Of a DNA stretch of 64,000 nucleotides, positions 38,690-51,348 are shown piece by piece. Position 1 is the first letter of the stretch. Every line of letters begins with the position of its first letter. The position numbers and the translations under genes were made by a program. Source of the DNA: Hypomyces perniciosus (lineage: Eukaryota; Ascomycota; Sordariomycetes; Hypocreales; Hypocreaceae). The notes under the pieces are model-generated. The model was not told the origin of the DNA, made no database searches, and worked only from the letters and a program-made list of their open reading frames with translations. The stretch spans positions 4,615,501 through 4,679,500 of the forward strand of contig SPDT01000006.1 in assembly GCA_008477525.1 (NCBI GenBank), read 5' to 3'.

Positions 38690-39667
38690 TCATTTCCATC
38701 CTATGGTTACAATCCTCTCCAATGTCCGGAATCCGTCATGCGCAAAACCCTGTGTCACGTCCACTTTGTATTGCTTGCCGTCCACCCTGATAAGGCCATA
38801 TCCCACATCCGTCCACGCCGCCCGGACGCCTCTGAAAAAGCTTACAAAAGCGCGACCTATCCTCCGAAAAGGCATGGTCAAAAGATGTTCCATGTCGAAC
38901 TTCCACAGTGCCCTCTTTCGCATTTCCTCCTCCCGTTGGCGCTCCAGCCGCTGTAGCTCCGGAACATACTCGCTCGGGAGCGAGAATCGTGTCTTCAGTA
39001 CGACGTTATCGAGATTTGTTGTAATGACCTTGGGCTGTAGCAAGGGAAACATGCGCTTGACCTTGACCTCAATTTGCGGCAGCGCTGCAGTTGCGCCGGG
39101 TCGTATCGCAGTCCCGCTTGCTACTTGCACAGGTGGAAGTACACGAATGCTGTTGACAATATTGGGAGTCTTGGAAATAAGGTAGAAGCCCATCGATCCG
39201 AGCAACATGTATGAGGCGCCGAACACTATGCCGACCCATTGCGGAATACCCTCTGGCTGCTGAACGACAGTTGGTCCCGTCAAAACTGTCCATGCTATTA
39301 TAGACAAGCCGCTCGACCAACACCCAAAGTAGAACCAGAAATGCGACGGGGCTTCATATAAAAGGGTCGGAGTTGGTTTAGACGCTAAGCTTTTGACAAA
39401 GGCATATCTGCTTGGTGCCGCTGATACTGCTGCGGGCGATGGCGAATTTGTAGAAATCGGAGATGAGACTGGTTTGATAGGCTGTGTGGGCTTGACTGAG
39501 GATTTGGCAGCGGAGGCAGCACGCAATCGGAGAGAGGTCGTGAAGAATTGGGATGGAGGAGAGGAGAGGTCGGGGAGAATAGCTCGTGGCGCAAAGAGAG
39601 ACCTGGGACAGGGCGAGAGGCGAAGACCTCTTGAAAAGCTAGCCATTGCTGCTGCGGCTGGCCTCAA
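38690..39667 (-). CDS. Mitochondrial two-span membrane protein (TMEM223/TMEM186-like, tentative)
   Basis: Single exon of 325 residues; an in-frame Met eight codons later could also start it. The Arg/Ser/Ala-rich N-terminus without acidic residues (about 1-60) is typical of a mitochondrial presequence. Two hydrophobic spans lie near residues 108-130 and 140-162, joined by a short loop, followed by a soluble domain (SIRVLPPVQ..., RMFPLLQPKVIT, LVRTRFSLPSEYVPEL-like) and a Lys/Arg-rich C-terminus. This layout resembles the TMEM70/186/223 group of inner-membrane assembly factors, but I am not certain of the family. It is divergent from pdx1, 355 bp away, and its 3' end faces the esterase gene. 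Confidence 0.75.
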   Translation of the reverse strand: MRPAAAAMASFSRGLRLSPCPRSLFAPRAILPDLSSPPSQFFTTSLRLRAASAAKSSVKPTQPIKPVSSPISTNSPSPAAVSAAPSRYAFVKSLASKPTPTLLYEAPSHFWFYFGCWSSGLSIIAWTVLTGPTVVQQPEGIPQWVGIVFGASYMLLGSMGFYLISKTPNIVNSIRVLPPVQVASGTAIRPGATAALPQIEVKVKRMFPLLQPKVITTNLDNVVLKTRFSLPSEYVPELQRLERQREEEMRKRALWKFDMEHLLTMPFRRIGRAFVSFFRGVRAAWTDVGYGLIRVDGKQYKVDVTQGFAHDGFRTLERIVTIGWK

Positions 39668-40022
39668 TTAGATATTGTGCTGGCTCAGTCGATGCGCCGT
39701 GTCATAAATGCGTGGCCATGGAAGGCGTAAGTAGTCGCAATCGAGAGTTTTCTCGTCTGATTGTCGATGTGGAGTGGAATGAGTCTTCAATGCTCTGAAC
39801 CTAAGGTATTCATGGGTTAGGGTTGCGGCTTTAGTCAGGGTCTGGACTCTTGAGAATCCTAGTCCCACCAAAAAAACAAGCTGGTCCGTGCGCTGCCGCC
39901 CATTATCGGCTCTCCCCAACAGCTTCAAAGAAAGCTCTCACTTTGAAGAGCCCGCTATCAAGGCCTTCTGTCGCCCATTTACCACCAGCAGCGCCTCTGC
40001 CTTTTCGCTCAATTGAGCTCCA
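39668..40022. promoter_or_regulatory. Divergent promoter of two mitochondrial genes
   Basis: 355 bp separate the start codons of the mitochondrial membrane protein gene (-) and pdx1 (+). No TATA box stands out. A common promoter for two mitochondrial products suggests possible co-expression, which is inference. Confidence 0.4.
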
Positions 40023-41387
40023 ATGGCATCTCTTGCGGCAGCATGCCGCATTTCAGCCCGTTTGGCTGGTAGCCGGGCGTCTGCTCGCGGTATGTCGTAG
40101 CCCGCCGATCCAATCCAAACTCTTGGCCACATCGCAGATCAGAATAGAGCATGCCATACTGATGCAAATACAAACAAAATAGGCTTCACCACCTCAGCAC
40201 GATGCCTCGCCGCTCAGAACTTTGTCATGCCCGCCCTCTCCCCGACCATGACGGAAGGAAACATTGCGAGCTGGAAGGTCAAAGAGGGAGATTCCTTCAG
40301 CGCTGGCGACGTTTTGCTTGAGATTGAGACCGATAAGGCGACAATGGATGTCGAGGCGCAGGAGGACGGCGTTGTGATGAAAATCATGTCACAGGATGGC
40401 AGCAAGGCGGTTCAAGTAGGCACACGGATTGCGGTGCTCGCCGAGGCCGGAGACGATATCAGCGCCCTGGAGCTGCCTACGGATGAACAGCCTCAGCAAT
40501 CAACCCAAAGCGCTTCCCAGACTGAGGCCCAAGCGCCACGACAAGTCGAGTCGAGCGCCCCCGAGAAATCCGCTCAGGGACAAAGGGCAACGAGCAGCGG
40601 GACCTACGAACACAAGTATCCGCTACTACCATCAGTTGGTCACCTCGTCAGCGAGCATGGATTGAGCAAGGAGGACGTGAACAAGATCAAGGGTACCGGA
40701 CCGAACGGACGACTACTGAAGGGTGATGTTCTAGCATTCGTCGGTGCTATCAACCCCGAACGGCCCGCAGCAGTGTCTTCACATTTCGAAAAACTATCTC
40801 ATCTTGATTTGAGCAACATCAAGGTTGCGGAGAAGAAGGCCGCCCCTGCTCCCAAGAAAACTGAGGCGGCCCCTAAGGCGACTGTGCCAGAGAAGGTGCA
40901 GGTCGAGGTCCCCATCTCATTGGAGAAGGTGATCGAGGTGCAAAGCCGGATCCAGGATTCCCTGGACATCTTCCTGCCCCTATCCACATTTATCAGCCGG
41001 GCGACAATGGTGGCCAATGATGATCTCCCCGCCCCGTCCCGGCCACCAACCGTGGATGAGCTCTTCGACCAGGTTCTGGGTCTGGATAAGATCAAGTCTG
41101 CTAAAGGTTCCCGAGGCTTTTACCTACCCCAGGTCTCTGCCGCTGTGCCGCCATCCACGCCTACTCCACAGGCATCGAAGCCTAAGAAGACAGACCTGAT
41201 CGATATTTTGGCCGGCCCCACAAAGAAGTCGAGCGCCAAGGCAACCATCCGAGCTGTTCCAGGTCTGTCCAGTGGTGTCAACGTCTTCAGCCTCGTGGTC
41301 CCCAGGGAGGAGAAGGAGAGAGCTCAAGTTTTCTTGGAGCGATGCAGGCTTATTCTGGAGGATGAGCCTGGGCGATTGGTGCTATGA
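40023..41387 (+). CDS. pdx1: Pyruvate dehydrogenase complex protein X (E3-binding protein)
   Basis: Pdx1 anchors dihydrolipoamide dehydrogenase (E3) to the E2 core of the mitochondrial pyruvate dehydrogenase complex. The CDS is join(40023..40089, 40183..41387), giving 423 residues. The N-terminus (MASLAAACRISARLAGSRAS) is a presequence. The lipoyl domain follows, with Lys74 in IETDKATMD. The peripheral subunit-binding domain is LLPSVGHLVSEHGLS...GPNGRLLKGDVLAF. The C-terminal part lacks the acetyltransferase domain of E2 (no HxxxDG motif) and ends in a short divergent domain, which separates Pdx1 from E2. The single 93-bp intron interrupts the presequence (R|GFTTSAR) with a GTATGT donor. Confidence 0.93.
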
Positions 41388-44300
41388 GGCCGGGACCTCA
41401 TCATTCCGTTGTAATTTATTATGCCCCCTAACTAGACTTTTGGAATTCCATTTAGACGACCATCTTCATTGTCACGTTCTGCTGCCCGCCACTCTTGCAA
41501 TGGCCTGTCTGCTGCCCTGGCTGTGGGGAAAGGAAGGGGACAAGAAGCTTGTTCATGGAGAGATAGGATCTAATCTCCGGCCGGCAGTCAAGTTCCGCAA
41601 AGCAGCTAACTTTGACCACAGGCTTCCTAGCCTTCGAGCTGATAGGCACACCAAACCACTTTAGCATGCATGTTTCAACGCGCCAAAGACTCGGGCTGGC
41701 GTTTACGAGTAGTATCTACGAGTATCCTATGTCCTGCATGAGACCAATGGCGTCCGATGGAAACTTAGTCACGCATATCCCACGCCGAGTCAAACCTGAG
41801 AGAAATACTGGCCTGAAGTCTCATATTCGCACTGCCAAGTGGGCTCGAAGGCCTACGGAACGATGAGCGATGCTTGTAAAAAACACACCCTTTCAGCCTA
41901 GCATTTGTCGGCCCCGATGAACTTCGGGGAGAAATGCACGGCACAAGGCGAGGTCAGCCCTTATTGGACGGGGGTATTTGACCAACTCAAGTACAGGGAT
42001 GGCTCAGTCCAACAGATTTGGCCCCAAGCGAGACACACAGACGCAGTGTGTGTGGAAACGTTCAAGGGGATGGTTGTTCGATGGCTGTGCTGTCCCCACA
42101 CTCTTCTCTCCAGAATATCGCCTTTCTGAGACATGCGGCGCCTGCATCGCTTTGTCATGCACCTAGATAGGAACGACTTCAGATCTATGTGTGGATGTGC
42201 CATTAGTCTGGTTGTCCGAGCTTGGAAATTCAGCGGTCTTGGTGTGGGATAGCCCGAGTCTTCGGCCTGCTCCTTTCTTTTCACCTATGGTCACCCCATC
42301 ATCCCGCATGTGAAGGCTGCAGAGTCATCGCCCCCAACCTATCGTTTTCCTATCGGACATCCCCACAGAGTCTGATCAGGAACGCAAACAATTTGAAATT
42401 ATGTCCCACTTTGGAGACGTCGAATGGGAAGTTTCCTCTTCTTCCGGTCCATATCGCAGGTCACCTCAGGTTGCTATAAGCCCTCGAGGACTATAGGCTG
42501 GACACACCGGTTATATCTCCTGCTCCTTTATAGGACATGGTAAATAGCGGGGCGCTTTTAGTCAGATATGACAGGAAGCAGGCAGTATGGTGAGTACGTG
42601 GCCGCGAATGTGCTCAAAGTCGTGAGGCTGTCAACATCCCGGACGAAACTGCGCCTTGGTACAGAATGTTTGCGCAAGACTTCTGATTCTTGAACCTTGA
42701 TGCCCTGTCCATGGATCCCATCAGACTGGCCTACCCAATCTCCATGAAATGGGACTACTACTTTCGACGTCTCGGACTGTGTTCGTTGGTACTAAAGTAT
42801 GTACGTCGATATGAGCCATGGCAGCACTCTGACATGGTCGCCAAGCAAAGCACGAGCCCCTCTCGGAGAGAAGGCGAGAAGAAATGCAGATTGCTAGACA
42901 TCTCGGGCATCAACGGGAGGAAGTTACCCGAATCTCGGACAGGATATTAGTAAGGTGGCTTGGGCACTCCAAGCATGCAGCCGTCGACAGTGAGAATTGA
43001 TTTCAGAGAGACGGTGCGGACAATGAGGGCTCAGCTTCGCTTTTCTACCTACACCATGGGAAGCCGTCCCTAATACCAACTCCGCTTCTTGTCTTTCGAG
43101 CAAACTGTGTGGAGCTCGCTGATGTATCATCAGAACAGCCGTGTTTTCACTATTTGACACTCCCCTTGACCGGTGGCGCTTTAAGCTTCGATAATCGTGA
43201 TCGGATCATAATCGTGATCGGATCTTGTCTCACTTGAGGGCCAAGACTGATTGCTAGCAACCCCAGGGCAATTTTCAGGAGCAACCATCATGCCGTATAT
43301 CCAAGGTCTCGTCCAAAAAGGCACTTTTATTAACACTTACTCAGACCAACATGCGCTAAGTGGTACCAAATGACACACGAAGCGTGACTCAGCCCAGGAA
43401 ATGTTTGCTCGTTTTGGTCTCGCTCATGTTCATAGCCTACTCGCTGTCGACCTCACATGGGTATTCCCAGAATTATTTTGGGAAACACGCCGTAATATCC
43501 ACATTGTTTCAAGTGGAGTGGAGAGAGGCATTGATGACGCTATCCGGTCAAGAGCGGCTGCGGCATCCGCCTCCCCGTATAGCTCGGACATGCTCTTACT
43601 TTCTTTTTCTACTTCTAATTCATTCATTGGATTCAGGTCTCTTCGTTTATCTTTCCTATTCAAGCTCGGTCGATGATTTCGTGACGGATTCAGTTGTGGA
43701 GAAATGCAGAGTGTGTCACGACGCCAAAATTGATGCATAAAATTTAGGATTAACCCACATTTCACGAAAACTCGAACGGCATATTTGCAATACAAATATA
43801 CTTCGTATGTCAATGAATCAGATTGCTTCTGAAGAAACACCGCACTGATCCCTCTCATTCATCAAGGACGATGACAATGATGATCGAGGCTTCACTCACA
43901 ACCTGGCCTCTTAATCAAGGCTCGATTGCCAAGCAGGACTATTTATAGTAGTCAACTGAGAGGGAGCTGCTGAGAACAGAAATTTATTTCACACTGTCCT
44001 TAGGCAACTGTGGCCAATGGGTGTGGAAATGATACCTGCGGTCCCAATGAGGATGGAAGTAGGGAGGAATCGACCCGGTACGATACAAGGAATCGACTCC
44101 GAGCTTTCGACTACCATCAGGGCTGAAATTGAGAACGGGTACTGGACGCAGACCATTGTACGAGTGGTATAACCTAGAGAAGGATCGGCGATGAAGAACC
44201 CACACTGGCTCTTTCTCTGGACGTCACCAATCTCAGTTCCCCTTTTGACGACTTGCATACTTCAGTCTAGACACCTGTTAACAACACTATTACCACCTTG

Positions 44301-45026
44301 ATGAAGAATCCTTGTATACCCACCATCTGTTCACTAATCCGACACCTCACAAGGTTGATATGGGCTTGAGGCAAGCAAAAAGTTCTCGAACGACTGGACA
44401 GGCATCAACCGCGACCAGGCCCAGACCACCTATACCGATCACTTGGGAACCTAATCTTGGAGCTGGTCCGATCATGGTGACCTATCACAAGCCACCAAAC
44501 GGCAGATGCTTGACCAAAAGTCCTTCGGGGGCGTAGTATCCTGTTGTCCCACCCAAAGGTCAGACAGGATCCTACACCGGTTCCTCCTTTGGATTGATGG
44601 CCATTTGACTGCCACCATTTCTATGGAAGTGGCGCCGTCGGTCAGGCCTGTTGCTTTGGTTGCAGTCCGGAGTACTTCGTAGAAAGTGCTTTGTTAATGT
44701 CGCTACATCAGCCTTGTCGTCCTCCATCTGGTCGGTCCTACTTCGCAACTGCACCTTACAGATTCAATCCTTTGTTACCATCGTTTCTACGATTCATGAT
44801 CGCGATACTAGCATTAAGACCCGCTGAAGCTGGAACTGAGATCTTTTGTTTGTGGTTGTTTGAACACCATCGCCGGCTTCCATCGTTCACTCTTTGGTTG
44901 GCTGGTGGTGTGTTAGGGACGCAACACAGACAAGCCTTGCGACTACTGGCGGCGCCTTGAAGTGGGCTCACGTAACGCGAAAGGATCTGGGCTCATCCAG
45001 TGCATAACAACGGTGAAGAAACCGTA
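41388..45026. other. 3.6-kb intergenic region, no gene supported
   Basis: Only short, non-overlapping open frames occur, none with a recognisable domain or a consistent exon chain. A 17-bp exact tandem duplication lies at 43191-43224, and a copy of the dispersed motif (CCGGAGTACTTCG) near 44669. The right end must contain the promoter of the Zn2Cys6 regulator. Confidence 0.45.
43191..43224 (+). repeat. 17-bp exact tandem duplication
   Basis: ATAATCGTGATCGGATC is present twice, directly abutting. Each unit contains the palindromic GATC twice. It lies in non-coding DNA. Confidence 0.8.
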
Positions 45027-48000
45027 ATGGAGGCATCACGAATCACTTCACTGCAGTCGGCAGCGTCCCCGGTGTTGGTAGCTACTACAACAAATAATAT
45101 CCCCAAGTCCCCAGATGGATTGGATGCACAACATTGCTCGCCCGACATGCCCCGTCCTAGGGTGCCAGAAAACAAACGCCGGAGAACTACACGGGCTTGT
45201 GATTCCTGCAAGCGTCGTAAGCAGAAGGTGAGTCTCATCAGTTCTCAGATCCTTAAGCTGGCCAAGTAGCCTCGATTTCTCCGACACTCATTTTTGATGT
45301 TGGGCACCATATAATCCACTCCCACGCTTGTTATGGCCCAGAGCTTTTCTGTATATTCTTTTGAGTGTGCATGCCTTGCTTTCTAAAACTGGAATATCCG
45401 GATCGCTCTCCTTCTTGAGCGGAAATCGACCTGGCTTGACGAAGGACAGCATTGTTGTGGACGCATCTTCTCCATTTCACAGGGCTGGGAGGATTCTGTC
45501 GGGCAGATCCAGCAGGCTGTGTCTTGAGTGGCCATCTTGATTGCACAGCATATGTATGTTCTGTACATGTTTGTGTGATGTGACAGATCTATTCCAACAC
45601 CTGCCTACCGGAAACCGATCCCTTGGATTGCGAGAGGGGTTGGTCCCACGAGACGAATACCTTCCTGGCTCTCTTTTTGGTCAAACCGAACCATATCTTC
45701 GATCTATTGTACTTTAGCTGACTCTAACTCCCCAAGTGCGATGGAAATACGCCTTGTAGCGCTTGTCAGAAAAAAGGCGTGAAATGCGAATATTTACACA
45801 GACGAGAGAGACGAGCTTCGAGAAGGGCTACTCTACCTTCGCCTTCTACCCCGAAGCGCCACGACACCGACGAATCTGTGGATACTCCTGAAGAGATTCC
45901 CAGCAAGCCGCCTCGTAACACGATAAAGAAACCGCATCGGTCAGCACGTTCATTGGGAAAGCGGCCTGTAACGCAGAATGATTCGGTCTGTTGCATTAGC
46001 GAAACCTCATTAACATGCGAGGGCGATGATCCTTCTCGACAAAGCACAACTTCCGAGACAGATGAGGAGGTTGAAGTCGTAGTACAAGTCAGAATGCTAC
46101 AAGACTCCAGGAAAAGGCTTTGTCCGTAGACCTCAAGTACCTCTTTGGATAGCTTTGACTGACCTTGGGTCCTAGTCTTTATGGGAGATTCGTCGACACT
46201 GTCATACCTCCAGTCGATACGAATGATAGTAGGCAATGCCGCCGGTTTGTCTTCATTCACGGAGGATCCAGACCGACACAGCATCCTAGAGCCTGTTGCT
46301 TCCACTCCTTCGACCTTAATTATCCCTTGCATATTGCCTGAGAGGAAGTTTGCTGGTATTCTCGTGCGCTCATACTTCATAAATGTTTGTCGTCAGCTCT
46401 GTCACAATGGCATTTCGTGGCTAATCTGTCCCAGACCCATGGCCTGATTGAACTGTTTGACCACCCATCCTTCTATAAGGATCTAGTCGCATGCTACTTA
46501 GACCCTCTTACGGCGAGTCCATCGACTCTTTGTCTAGTCTACTTGGTATTGGCGATTGGCCTTGCCATGGCCACGCCAGCCCCCAATAGTCCAGAAGAAT
46601 CGATGATCAAACAACTTCGAGAGGATCCCGAGGACCGAGCGGAGACCTTATTCAGGGGTGCAAAACGTCTAACCGACCCTCAAAATGGGATTGAAAATGC
46701 GGATTTGTGGCATATTCAAGCCTGGACGCTTATGACTGTTTACATGTTGGTCAGATCAAAGCCCAATGTTGCATACAATTATTGCGGTCAGTTTACCATC
46801 ACCTAGAAGCTATCTACCCCTATTGACTCTGGAAGGAATGGCTGTTCGTTCAGCATTCTCTCTTGGCCTACACCGAATAAGCGATACAATGGTTAGATTC
46901 GACAATGAGCGCGTACGGCGGAATACCTGGAGAAGTCTGTTTGTGCTAGACCAGTTTCTTGCTGCCTCACTAGGGCGACCTTGTGCTATATGTGCAGATG
47001 ACTGCTCGGATGATTCACTGGACAGTCCTGTGCTGCTAGCAACCGTCCCCGAACAGGCTGCAGAAGAGACATATGGATCACAAAGTCTGGACTTCTCGGT
47101 GAAAACGTCACGGTCCATTGACGAGATTCTCAGGAAATTCTACCCGAAGGGCAAGATCTCAACAAAATTAGCCCAGAAGACTGCTGACGCCTGCGAATTG
47201 TGGTCAACCAACGTCCATCCGTCTCTCGCCTCAGAGAAGCTGTTTAATAGCACCACCTTGGCGGATAAAGGAATTGCCATCCTACACATCCACCTCCTCC
47301 ACTATCACTCTATAGTCCTCCTAGGCAGACCATTCTTCCTCTCGCTTTTTGCGAAAGCACGACCGGAAAAGACAAACAATCGTACGCCACTTCATCGCAC
47401 TTATTCGAGGTCGGAGAAATTCTCTCAAGCTTGTGTTGCAGCTTCGACACACTCTGTGGCATTGGTCCAAGCAGCATTTGACGCCAAATATCTCCCACGA
47501 TGCAACCCTTTTGTCCTGTAAGTGCCCTAGTCTTATTGTGCTTCCGAATCCCCTTACTGAACAGCGGTTTAGATACTTTCTCTTTACTGCTGCCCTCACC
47601 ATTCTGAGTAACGAATTTGCTGGCTTGTACGAGAACAGCCATTACGCCACTTCCATTTCCAATGCCATCAACATTACAGAGTACTGTGCTGCGATGGATG
47701 TTCAGGCTCAGAGATTCCTTTACGTACTCGAAGCCTTCCGCTCTGTGGTGGATGAATACTCCCAGTCTTCAAACGCAAGCCGAGAACAAGATTCATTTCT
47801 CCCGGAAGGCATCATTACGGACCCATTACAGATCCTGGACTCGCGAAGGCAGAGTACTGCAACGCGTCAAGCCCTCCAACCCCCAACGCCAGCCATTAAC
47901 ACTGCGTCATACGTGGTTAGTCAAGGTAGCCGCGATGGGGAAATGTCTGCTCAATCAACAGCGCAGACGCCATATTTTGCAAATGCAGAAATGTCTCCGG

Positions 48001-48374
48001 CTATTCCAAGAGGAGAGTTCGTTTCCCCCCCTACAAGCCGCAGAGCCTCGACACAATCCAGCCAGCATAAAGCAGACGCAGAGTCGGTAGAGACAGAATC
48101 GGCCGAAGCTGAGTTTGAGCTTGACTCTGAAATCTTCTTGGACTTTCAACAAGGAGAAGACTCAGATGCAGATGGTGAGTATGTCCATGACTCGCAACCA
48201 AGGCCACTATCCCACGGTGAGCAAACAGCGTTTCAAATACACAGCGGCAGTTATGGGACGTATCCAGGTCACCATGGTGCGTCAAGCAGCACCCGGGCTT
48301 ACGCCGCCTCGATGGGAGTTGACTTTGTTGTACCCTTTTCTTCTAGCATAAATGACGGAACCTCTACGGGTTAG
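45027..48374 (+). CDS. Zn2Cys6 fungal transcription factor
   Basis: The CDS is join(45027..45227, 45737..46121, 46176..46384, 46435..46786, 46836..47517, 47573..48374), giving 876 residues. The zinc cluster is C58-x2-C61-x6-C68-x5-C74-x2-C77-x6-C84, preceded by a basic KRRRTTRA. The fungal-specific regulatory domain runs from RLFFMGDSSTLSYLQSIR through THGLIELFDHPSF, the span GMAVRSAFSLGLHR, and NTWRSLFVLDQFLAASLGRP. Late motifs are NPFVLYFLFTAALTILSN and an acidic Ser-rich C-terminus that could activate transcription. Four introns are 49-55 bp with canonical ends. The first is 509 bp and splits the zinc cluster after K67. Its targets are unknown; its 3' neighbour is an oligopeptide transporter gene, 246 bp away tail to tail. 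Nuclear. Confidence 0.9.
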
Positions 48375-48620
48375 GAATGACAAATGGAGGGGGCACAAAT
48401 CGGAATCATGATGCTTGGTATGGGATAAGGAAACTGGTTTGTCTTAGTGTGTTGACATGATTTCTTCATTAATATCACCCCTATTTAACACGGATCTTCA
48501 GGCCTACCACAACAGTCTGCTCTCGTACCGAATTTTCTTTTTACGACGTCATGATCTATAGTTAACAAAATGTTCAATCTAATTCCTTCGTGCGCCATCC
48601 TCTCTAGTATCCTAGATGCC

Positions 48621-51348
48621 TCACCACGAACTTGGGCCAAAGTGCTCACCCTCCGATACATGAGCCCGTACAGCCGTACCCTGAAAGTCCATCGTTGTCA
48701 TCACGACATCGTTCCCCCACCATCTAGGTGGCTCAATCCCCTGCATTGTAAACGCAAAGAATATGAACAACGTCCCCAGAGCCAATCCCAAATCCAACCC
48801 ACTCGAGGTTAAAAAGTTGAGCCGACTCCACCACCTGAAATTTCGCCTCTTGACCCAGAACTGGAAGATGAATCCGACGATGCCCCAAGAGAAGTAGTTC
48901 AGTGGTGTAGCTGGTGGGATTGCACCAGAGCCGCCAAAGATTACTGGTGCCATGAGCCATTTTACCGGAGATTTTGGCCATTTCTTGGCAGCGAAGTAGA
49001 TGATTATTGGTGTTATGGCGCCGATGAAGAAGAAGAGGAATAGGCCTGAGTAGATTTGTCCTGGGGAGAACATTCGAGCTGGCCCAATGAGACCCCAGAT
49101 GACAGAGGCTGAGTTTCTCAGATCAGTAGGGATCATGGAAAGGACGATGTCATAGACTTACCAGAGTAGAAGACTCTTCCACCTGGACATGTAAAGTGGT
49201 CGCGCTGTTGTGTATCGCAAACATCTTCAATGTTGTTCAGCGCCAGGTTTAAGACGATGACTTGGATAAAGCACGAGTATGTCGTTGCAGCAACTTGTGC
49301 CATGAACATGGTTCTAGGTGGAATCTTCATGTAGTGCCCAAACTTGAGATCAGAGACGAAAGAAAGCGCTTGCGACCTACTCCTTGGTCAGCACTGGTTT
49401 GCATACGAATATTCAGGAGCACGTACATGGTAATGTACCCAAAAGTTTTGAACCTATGTCGTTATTTAGTACTGCTCTCTGCATCGTCAACGATGGTGAA
49501 TTGGAGGAACCTACAACATGACTGCCAGCGGCCGTCCTGGCTGGATGTAACCGTATATGAACTCCGTGAGCACGTTTAAACCAATCTGGTTGGTTGTAAC
49601 AGCTTGAATAATGCCTATGGGTAGGCTGAACCCAAACGAAATGATTACTGCAAGTAAGAATGCCCACCAAGTGAGGTTCGTGGGATATGCGAGCACCGTG
49701 TAAAATCCCAAAACCAACATCTTGATTCACATACTTTAGTTCAATGGATAACAATGACTTTATGGAGGACGACTTACAATGGCGAAAAGAGAAAAGTACC
49801 ACCACGTTGGCGCCTCCTTGTATTTCCTCATGAGTTTCATGTGGATGTCCGGCTCCTCGGTCGTGCTGTTCATATATTGCCTCCAAATCTGCTTGCCGTG
49901 GTGAAGATACGTATACACTACAAGCGACGATATGGCTGCAAATGACAGGCCATAGGATAGGGCAAACGTGGTGCTGATGAACAGTGGTGAGTATTCCTGG
50001 TAGGCTTTTTCATTCAGGGTGAGATCCGAATTCACGACACGGGTGATGTTGTATCGTGCTCCGGTATTATCATACGTTCCTGCATCGCTGATGGGCAAGA
50101 ATGGAGCATACCATGTCCCAGAAAATTGCAGCAGGGTTGACAGACCTATAAAAAATATGACGACGCCGAGAAGAGTGTTTGCGATTGCATTCCTGGTCCT
50201 CTGTAAGCAGTCATCCGTCGACCCAATATTGTTGATGACTTACCATGGCGGGATAAGTGGTGAACCGATAAAGCCAGAGATCTGGGTCCAATCAAAGGTA
50301 ATGGGTAGGACAGAAAGGCCTGTGACTCCTCCAAACAGTTGGTTAACAACCGGATTTTGCGGAGCCATCCAGGTCACGAATGCAAAAACGCTTAAGCACT
50401 GAGCTAAAAAGCCAGGAATAAAATAATAGACAAAGGAGCCTGCTGTGACGATGGCAAACCATCTATATCTAGGCATGTTGCCACCAAGAACGGTCGGGTC
50501 TCTCGGTTCATTCTTCTCGTACATGGCGTTCATCAATGTCACAGCAACCAGATTCTCTGGCCATATCATGGATGCCGGGTACACTGAAGAACAGTCAGTA
50601 AAGCTCCTGGCAATTGGACAAAGGACGTTGCCAGACCTAGGTACTTGCGCATTACCCCTGCAATTCCATATCCCAGAGATTGCGTCGATACAGTGAGAAG
50701 GATTTGGAAGATCAAGCCAAAGTTTTGCTTGTAGAAGACTATTTGCGCCAGGAGAATGTCCGTGGAATAGGCAACAGAAAAGGAGACACTGGCCATGACA
50801 CCAATGATAGAATGTTCCTTGATGTTGAATGGACCGGGATTCAACGTCCACTTGAGCCCAAAGGTGTTGAATTGTTTCTTTGGCAAAAACCTGGCCCACG
50901 CATGGCCAATAGGCCATGCAATGATCTGAGCAACCAATGGCCCAATGGATATGGCAGGCTGGCGAAGTGAGAATATCGTATTCATCGACGCACCCAGCAC
51001 GACGAGTGACATGCCAATTGTCCAAGCGCGAACCGTGTTGCATGGAAGGTCCTCATCGTAATTATGAACAGCGGCCCGAACCTCAGGATATGGCGAGTTC
51101 TCCTCCTCGGCCATTTTAGGGCCATCATCTTCAATACTCAAGCTGTCTTCTGGGTGGTGCGGGTCCATAAGAAGTTCATACTCAGAGCCTTGGTCGTCAT
51201 CAGCATCATTGCGGGCGCCAGAATCCTCCCATTGCGAAATGTGGTCCTTGAGGCCCTCCATTATTTCGGATCTCGAATTCGACAAGGACACCCGGGGTCG
51301 AGGTTTGGAGCCAGTCTCATGGCCACTGGCTTCTGCAATGGCATCCAT
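48621..51348 (-). CDS. OPT-family oligopeptide transporter
   Basis: Proton-coupled small-oligopeptide importer of the plasma membrane. The CDS is complement(48621..49108, 49162..49376, 49427..49453, 49515..49720, 49778..50198, 50244..50583, 50637..51348), giving 802 residues and about 14-16 spans. The acidic cytosolic N-terminus (about 120 residues) precedes VRAWTIGMSLVVLGASMN. OPT landmarks follow: FNIKEHSIIGVMAS, YPASMIWPENLVAVTLMNA, NQLFGGVTGLSVLPITFDW, GSPLIPPW, SDLKFGHYMKIPPR and SASVIWGLIGPARMFSPG. Seven exons include a 27-nt microexon (49427-49453, LFKTFGYITM region). All joins keep frame. Intron 1 uses a weak GTCTGG donor and intron 2 an AG immediately after CAG, so those two borders carry the most uncertainty. 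Confidence 0.9.

Noticed and set aside
45228..45736. Possible additional exon inside the long first intron of the Zn2Cys6 gene
   Set aside because: The zinc cluster is restored exactly by joining 45227 to 45737, so no extra exon is required.
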